Source of the DNA: Scolanthus callimorphus
Taxonomy: Eukaryota > Cnidaria > Anthozoa > Actiniaria > Edwardsiidae
DNA: 64,000 nt
NCBI GenBank assembly: GCA_033964015.1
Contig: CM066913.1
Span: 11,464,953-11,528,952 of the forward strand
Direction of reading: 5' to 3'
Positions 57,351 through 64,000 of the stretch are shown in pieces. The position numbers and the translations under genes are program-made. Within the stretch, counting starts at the first letter, position 1; every line of letters begins with the position of its first letter. The notes under the pieces are model-generated. The model worked only from the letters and a program-made list of their open reading frames with translations, did no database searches and was not told where the DNA came from.

Positions 57351-60300
57351 ATGAAGATAACGGCGGAATTAATACTGCAATGTGCTCAGTATACAAATGC
57401 CGTCAGGGACAGAGAACTCGATTTGAGAGGTAAGATTTCTTAGCGTTCCTAAACTATAGACCATCATGCATAGGGACGTTACTTGGTGATTCTGAAAATA
57501 CCATGTGCATCATTTGACATGCGTTCTAAGGGTCCTTCTGACACAAAATACTCCGAAAACTGAAAAGCAACGACACTGCATCAGGTTCTTCAGAACGATG
57601 CAAGTTGTCGTCTACACACGTTTTCTCGACGTACCGGTATCGAGGATCCAGCGCACTTCAAGCTTTTGCCGGAAAAAATAACATCTGGACCCTCGATGAT
57701 TATCATGAAACTATCTGAAACTCTCTGTTTGAAAAGCATACTTAGTACTGTTCTTGAAATCTGTGAATAATTAGATGAATATAAGACTTAATGATGTCTG
57801 GTCAGGGCCATTCCATTTTATATCCACACCCCCGGGTTGATGACTTCGTCAAGAATTAAACCCCTAAGAAATGAATTCTACGAGAGGACCCCCAGAATTT
57901 TGCCTTTTTTCAATTAACCCCTCAGAAAAAATGGCATATGCCCCTAAAATTTACCGGTTGATGACAAATTTCTGTATTTTTTACCCTCAGAAAATATATT
58001 TTTTGGGGGAACCCCTCAGAAAATCTCAGAAAATGGTAAAACAACCCTCAGAATTTTTTCTGCGACCACCCCTCAGAAAATGTCATCAACCGGGGGGGTG
58101 TGGACAAAAAATGGAATGGCCCTCAAGAAAACACTACTACCAAAATCAATAAACTGCCGGCACCCTCGAAAATTCGATTGATCGTTTGTCAGTTTCAGTT
58201 CACTCGTCTGGCTGTTTTGATTGATCGAAATGGTCACTTGATATTTAAATTTTATACCAAACATTGAAAAAACACGCTTTTTCCATTGCTTGATGCAAAA
58301 TTTAAATGTCACGTGACCATTTGGATCTATCAAAACAGCCAGACAAGTGAACTGAAACTGACAAACGATCGATCAAATTTCGAGGGTGCCGACAGTTTAG
58401 TGATTTCGGTAGTATTGATTAGTAGTATGCAGATATGGTGAAAGAGAGTGAGAGTGGTAGAGCTGCATTGCAGTTAATTTTGTACTTCTGCGCACGCAAA
58501 AAAGTATGTTAACCTATATTTTTTACATTTCCTGCCATTTCAGGTTATAAAGTTTCAGTGATAGAAAACATGGGTGCAACATTGGTAAGTGTTATGGAAA
58601 TTTTTGGAGGGGAATTTTGTATTTGAAAAAGTGATAGACCTGTTGATATAAAAAAAAATTGCCTCGAAAAAAAAAAATTGCTTCGTCTGATTTAACCTCT
58701 TCAGCTAAGTGAAGAACATTTGTCAATGATTTACAGCCTTTCAATATTTCACTGAAATTGAACCCTTGCTACTGCAGCAAAATGTGCATACATGTTTGTC
58801 TTTCTTATCCCAACAGGACCAATTTGATACTATTGATCTTTCTGACAATGACATCCGTAAACTGGAAGGCTTCCCTTTGCTGAAAAGACTAAAGACATTG
58901 CTATTAAACAACAACCGTGTTTGGTAAGGATGGAGAATGAACAGAGTGTACATAGTGATGATTCTGTCAATGGTTCTGTATTGGATGTGGTTAATATTAA
59001 AAAGAAAGTCATATTCTAACATATTTTATATATTTGTCTCCTGGCTCTCATGGTTCATTGCCTGTGCAAGTAAGTCTTCATGATTATACTCTGGCGTCAC
59101 CCAGAATGCATGTTGAGATTTATGATAGCATCAGTTTACATGACTGTGATCAGGGCTCTAATTTAAGAAATAATTATACTCATAATTTGCACCTTGTACC
59201 ATTATTATAGGCATACTTGATCAAAATTTAATATACAATCTTCATTCACTGAACAAAATGTGTGGACCCCATTGTTTAAAACTGATTGTGTGAGTTTTCG
59301 TTGCCTATTGTGGTTATTGATTTTGAGTCTAGTCGGGGAAACCATTCTGATACTTCTTCACGCAGGTCCACGCCGTGAACTCAGATTGTATATTAAAAGT
59401 GTTAGAGACTTTTATTTCGTGTTTTGTTGACAAATACACGCACAAATACACAACACCTCATGCAAAATTCGAAAATTTATCGTTCATTGTATTGCCAGCG
59501 CGTGCGTGTATTTGTCAACAAAACACAAAATAAAAGGCTCTAACCCATAACTAGCCTTAAATCCATTAGGATATTACTACAGAAACTGAAAACAAAGTTG
59601 TTATTTTACACCTAAGTTAAAAAAGCTAGACATAAAACAACACTTTCTGGCACAATTTGCAGCCCTAGTGATGTAGTAGTGATACAGTATCCTATCTATA
59701 CAGATTGTTTCTGTACACCAGTCATTCCTTAAGAGGAGTTGTAATAGAAAAAATATTATTTCTTTGTTTTGCCAGCCGTATAGCAGAGGGTCTAGACGAG
59801 TGTCTTCCAAACCTTGAAAGTGTTATCCTCACTAGTAATGCAATGCAGGACCTTGTAAGTATAGGCAGCCCTAGTTTTGTCTGGATGTTCTATTATTAGT
59901 AAAATCACACTCACACACTATCACGAATCCTGCATTCTGATTGTCTCAAAACTCACTGTCTATTGAGTCATAGATAGTGAGTTTTGGAAAGGCCGGTGTT
60001 TTGAAGAAAAACAAAACAATGGGGGCCTCTAAAAGTTTCATCATTATTCAAAGGTAGTGTGTGAGTGTGATTTTACAAAAACAATTAGATTACTCGCTCG
60101 ATTTCTATGAGCTTGAGAGTTGACTCGTTGAAGACTCCTCATCAACTATCAGCTCATAGAAATCTCAAGCTCATAATCTAATTAAAATAGTGATGATCTC
60201 CTCATTTTATTTCTACAGAAAGATCTTGAGCCACTAGAATCAATCAAAAGTTTACGATATTTGAGGTAAGTTATGATACTAAATAATAGGAAACACTGAC

Positions 60301-61389
60301 CAAGTTTGTTGATATTTTTATTTGGTATTCTTTCATTCTTACAGTCTTTTGCGCAACCCAGTCACAAACAAGCCTCACTATCGACTATACGTCATCCAGC
60401 ATATCCCGCAACTTAGAGTGTTGGATTTTCAACGAATAAAACAGAGGGTGAGTACAGGATGTATCTGCCTACCTTTAGGCATGGATTCATTTGAAAGGTG
60501 CAGCATATTTTGGGGTTCAAACTACTTATTACTTTTGTTTGTCAAGGCTGACCTCCATGTAATTCAGTCTTTTGACTGCTAATAGGAGAATTAAACATTG
60601 ATTGATCGTTTCTTTTTTCCAGGATAAGGAGTTGTTGAAGGGGGTTTGTTGAATTTAGGGTTTGTTGATTTTGGCAGTAAGAGCATCGTCAATAAAGTCA
60701 TTGTTAGCTCATTGACATTCTTTAGGGCTTTGGTCTGATATTTTTATGAAGCTCATTAGGCATATTGTGTTTATTAAAAAAAATTTTAATGCTACTGTAT
60801 ACCAATGTTTAGGAGCGAGAAGCTGCAAAGAGAATGTTCTCTGGTAAAAGGGGGCCAGATGTATCTTCAAAGAAGCCAAAAACGTAAGTTAGCTTACTAA
60901 GTTTGTTAGCTTCATTAGTAGGACTGTACTTTACCATGTTGAAAATGTTGTTTGTGCCAAAAATTATATTAGCACCACTAAACATGCATGCCAGTAAAAC
61001 TGATATCAATATTCATTAGATTTGTTCCTGGTGGGCCTCCACAAGCCAGAAAAGATAACAGAATACCAGCTCCTCCTCCTAGCAGAGATGTAGCCGCAAT
61101 AAAGGTACTGTCATGAATTCTAAAATGACATGACATGTAGAGCTAAAAGCATGACTGGTGACATTTTCCCATTATTGTTTAGCAAACACTCTACCGAATG
61201 GTGATTATGGTTGTGGTATGCTTATTACTCACACTGTCTCTCTTATGGTTCAAGGCTGCTATTGCCAATGCTAAATCCCTGGATGAGGTACAGGGGCTAG
61301 AAAGACTTCTGAAAGCAGGGCAAGTGCCAGGGCTGGAAAAAACGCGACGAGATGAAGAGGAAGAAATGGAAGTTACCAATGGGACATGA
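57351..61389 (+). CDS. SNRPA1: U2 small nuclear ribonucleoprotein A'
   Basis: Leucine-rich-repeat protein that binds U2 snRNA with U2B'' in the spliceosome. Nine exons: 57351-57429, 58544-58584, 58817-58923, 59776-59854, 60219-60265, 60345-60447, 60813-60883, 61020-61104, 61255-61389; 747 nt, 248 aa (human 255), phases consistent. Start MKITAELILQCAQYTNAVRD; LRRs from RELDLRGYKVSVIENMGATL through IDLSDNDIRKLEGFPLLKRL and LESVILTSNAMQDL; LRR cap SLLRNPVTNKPHYRLYVI with LRVLDFQRIKQ; basic/proline stretch; end VPGLEKTRRDEEEEMEVTNG. Introns carry at least four inverted-repeat elements. Confidence 0.96.
57805..58122. mobile_element. Harbinger-like MITE with TCA TSD
   Basis: The ends GGGCCATTCCATTTTATATC and complement-like, about 38 bp, flanked by TCA (57802-57804, 58123-58125). 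Interior repeats of CCCCTCAGAAAAT, about eight times. In SNRPA1 intron 1. Confidence 0.75.
58132..58416. mobile_element. Foldback MITE, ~120-bp arms
   Basis: The arms carry GATCGTTTGTCAGTTTCAGT and GTCTGGCTGTTTTGATTGAT with their complements; the outer ends are ACTACTACCAAAATC and GATTTCGGTAGTATT. It directly follows the previous element. Confidence 0.8.
59401..59544. mobile_element. 144-bp palindromic MITE
   Basis: GTTAGAGACTTTTATTTCGT ... complement CAAAATAAAAGGCTCTAAC. The inner arms TTGACAAATACACGCA match in inverse. In SNRPA1 intron 3. Confidence 0.75.
59903..60186 (+). mobile_element. MITE family F (copy 5)
   Basis: AATCACACTCACACACTATC, AATCCTGCATTCTGATTGTC, later GTGTGATTTTAC and ACAATTAGATTACTC. 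It ends in a hairpin around CTATGAGCTTGAGAG. In SNRPA1 intron 4. Confidence 0.75.
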
Positions 61390-61553
61390 CTTAACTAGTG
61401 CTCAATTCTGTAGAGTTTTGTAAAAAGTTCCCAACATTTCCATGAAAAAGCCACTTGTTTTAAGAAATCGGGACTGGATTAAGTCTTAGAGCAAGTGCAT
61501 GCAAACAAGAACTGTTATTAAGTTTACTGTGTGGAAGGGACTTGCTCAGTTTA

Positions 61554-62304
61554 GGGACGGACCATTAGAAAAGTGATTGGGGGGGGGGGGGGGGGGGGGG
61601 GGACTTTCTTCTCTTGTTCGAAATTTTTTTGTGTTGCATGAATATTTTTTACAGTGCAAGGGCTTGCTCAAATTTTTTTTTTGTGGCTTATCGGACAAGG
61701 AATTACTGCGACTTTCATAATTTTGCGAACTCGCGTGTACGATTTCTAACCGCCTACTGGCCTTCTGGCTTCCGTCGCATTCCAACAATTTAACTTCGGC
61801 GCTGCACGTAAAGTATCGAGCTTCAAGCAGTTTCTCTCACTTTAATTCCTCTTTGTTGCGCGCGCTGATTTTGATAAACCCACTTCATCAAGCCTCAGAG
61901 AAAAGATAGATGAACATTCCATTTGTTGTGTATTAGTATGGGTTTTGGGGGAGGGGTAGGTAGTTTGTTTCTCCTGGCCAAGATACATGTTCTTGTAATG
62001 AACATTCGTAGTCATTTCTTAAAAAAGAGTGCGATCGTATTGTTCCATTGAGTTCTCAAAAACCATATTGTAATATACATAGCTTGGATGCTATTCTGGC
62101 GAGCGGCAAAATTTTAGAGTACTCAATTGAATGAACTAGAAAAGCATTGAAAGAACATCAATTTGCCTAATCAAAACTTGGGAATCTTGCAAGACTTTTT
62201 TTGGGAGCCACAGAGGCTGCATGACTTTTATTTTCCCTTGTATGAATATTTTTTTGCTTTTTGTCCACCCCCCTCCCCCCATCACTTTTCTAATGGTCCG
62301 TCCC
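61554..62304. mobile_element. PIF/Harbinger-like MITE with TTA TSD (copy 2)
   Basis: The ends GGGACGGACCATTAGAAAAG and complement are flanked by TTA (61551-61553, 62305-62307). A run of about 23 G follows the left end. Same terminal motif and target duplication as 31053-31501, but a different interior. About 160 bases after the SNRPA1 stop. Confidence 0.85.
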
Positions 62305-63326
62305 TTATTTATGTCCACCAGCAATATACACTTAGCAAATCCTGGCTGCTCTTTTCTAGATAACAAGTTATAGTAGCTGTGTACTGTAAATTATAACATT
62401 TTTAAAACAAACAGTAGGGGTGGCAAATAAGTAAATCCCAGACATGTCAAGACATTGTAGGATGCAAGTCAAAGATGGTAAAATTATAGCAGCTCATGTA
62501 TTTAGTTTTTTTTTATCTAAGACCCGGAGATAACCAACATTTGCCAAGACTCTCAGTATATTTTCAGGGAGTGTTTGCCACCTCTAACAGCATGAATCTT
62601 TTACAGAAAGTCCATCAATAATAAATAATACAAAAACACAAATGGCAATGACTTGGCAAAAGTTTACTTGAAAATGCATTACTTGAAAATGCATCTTACG
62701 AGCAGAGGCTACTAATCCCCAAAACAAATCATACCTTTCAGTTTTCAAATGAGATGCTTATGCATTTGGATGAATTACAGTGCCAGCTGCCACTGATGGA
62801 GAAAAATACCCGGGCTGCAAGCAAGATGTTTCAGTCCTTGTAGGAAGGTGGTTCATGTTTTGCGAGTCCATTCAATAAGAAATGTTCATTGCTGCCTAAG
62901 AATTTTCATAGTCCCTTGAGAATTTCCATAGTCCCTTGAGAATTTTCATAGTCCCTTGGCCACAAGGGGGGCAGGGGAGGTGGTAGGGTCACAAGAATAC
63001 CCAGAATGCTAACCTGTGAAAGCTGACGCAGCTTAGCACTCACTGAAAGGGACTCCTGCAAAGAGGCCTCTGTGTGCTCAAGCCAAACATTCCATACTGA
63101 TGACGTATTTTCACTTGGGTCTGGTCAAAAGAATTATGTGGCCAGTTAAAGTTATTTGCATCTTGTTCCATCTTATTCAAATGACTGTTCAATTTTAGAT
63201 CTGTTGCCCCCTTATGGAGGAATACCTCAACCCTGGAATTTCTGTAGGGGTAGTTGTTTTCAACCCTGGAATTTCCACAGGGTTTTCCATTTGCAACTTT
63301 GGAATTTCCACAGGGGGCACATGGGG
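62305..63326. other. SNRPA1 downstream DNA
   Basis: No gene recognised. From 63225 GGAATTTCCACAGGG-like motifs recur, as in other MITE interiors in the window. Confidence 0.45.
62899..62958. repeat. 20-bp tandem repeat, three copies
   Basis: AGAATTTTCATAGTCCCTTG repeated three times, with one T/C difference in the middle copy. Confidence 0.9.
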
Positions 63327-63646
63327 TGCTTACCATTGGTAAAGGAAAACCGGTTGGTTTGATCAGCATCAAATGGTACAAAATATTTCAGTTGGGGTGA
63401 AATACCGAGTGGAATGGCGCTTACCATTCGCTTATTCGCATTTCGGTTCGGAACAGCTACCTAATTTGGTCATAAAAACCGATTGGAGTGCCAATGGTAC
63501 AAACCATTCCGATCCGTTTGTTCCAACTGGAACGGTGAGACAACCTCTGAAACTGAACCTCTCGTACCAACCGAAATGACCAAAACATCGACTGTACCAT
63601 TGGAATCCCAACCGAATTACCGGTTTTTTGTGACCAATGGTAAGCA
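63327..63646. mobile_element. 320-bp TIR element
   Basis: The ends TGCTTACCATTGGT and ACCAATGGTAAGCA continue inward to AAACCGGTTGG and CCGAATTACCGGTTT. GGTACAA and CCATTCCGATCC-type motifs repeat inside. It is itself flanked by GGAATTTCC motifs on both sides (63235-63320, 63660-63720), suggesting insertion into another repeat. Confidence 0.7.
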
Positions 63647-64000
63647 CACATGATAGTGTAGAATTTCCAGGAATTTCCATGGGTAGAGCAGGGTTTCCTC
63701 AATAATAGGAGGGGTACAGCTATTTTTTGGAACAGTCCAATTTCTCACTATTAAATGCTTTGTGTGTGATAAAAATTAAACATCATCTCGTCAAACTAGC
63801 TGCATAATTATTTTGACCAGATCTGGTAGGTGCGAATGAAGCATGAAAGAAAAATGGTAAGTAAGTCGCTTTACCAAATGCAAAAAAACAGACTCGCACT
63901 GCAAGTTGAGATGGTGGTGTGAATCGAACTTGATGTTGGGTTGCCTGTGTCGTGCTAATTATTCTGCATATGAATTTTCGAAGCCATCGGATTGGCCGAT
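63647..64000. other. Right edge of window
   Basis: Remainder of the GGAATTTCC-containing repeat and AT-rich DNA; no gene recognised. Confidence 0.4.

Overview
The window is nuclear DNA from an animal, most probably an anthozoan cnidarian (coral or sea anemone). The evidence is AT-rich sequence, short conserved exons with GT-AG introns, proteins close to their vertebrate counterparts, and a dense load of small inverted-repeat transposons (MITEs). The species cannot be named from the sequence. Nothing bacterial or plasmid-like is present.

Eight conserved housekeeping genes were assembled exon by exon, with matching splice phases and agreement with remembered human proteins. Left to right they are: USP24 deubiquitinase (minus, N-terminal part, 468-4963); IQSEC/BRAG ARF exchange factor (minus, 10942-18926); PDCL/PhLP1 chaperone co-factor (minus, 21172-26706); DPH5 diphthine synthase (minus, 35628-43529); IMP3 of the U3 snoRNP (plus, 43745-44293); GIPC PDZ adaptor (plus, 47151-50278); an ERI-family DEDDh exonuclease closest to ERI3 (minus, 53866-57018); and SNRPA1/U2A' (plus, 57351-61389). 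DPH5/IMP3 and ERI3/SNRPA1 are head-to-head pairs with short shared promoters (215 and 332 bp). GIPC and ERI3 converge. An AAATGGCG (YY1-like) motif lies at the 5' side of USP24 and IQSEC and in both bidirectional promoters. The genes do not form one pathway.

Introns and intergenic DNA are mostly transposon debris: a frameshifted LINE inside DPH5 intron 1, a second LINE remnant, two tRNA-derived SINEs, hAT-like elements with 8-bp target duplications, PIF/Harbinger-like elements with TTA duplications, a 4.6-kb TTAA-flanked foldback element, and several multi-copy MITE families, often nested. One family (at least seven copies) has CCCGGGGGG ends and an interior built from repeated CCCCTAAAAGGTACC motifs.

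Main oddities: (1) an exact 1945-bp tandem duplication between GIPC and ERI3 that also duplicates the last coding exon of ERI3; (2) one-base A-run frameshifts in the otherwise conserved PDCL and GIPC genes; (3) a 128-bp TTAA-flanked MITE carrying a copy of the IQSEC terminal exon and its splice acceptor; (4) a five-copy 61-bp tandem array in PDCL that multiplies a splice-acceptor-like sequence; (5) a partial duplication of a USP24 exon with a Penelope-like fragment at the junction.
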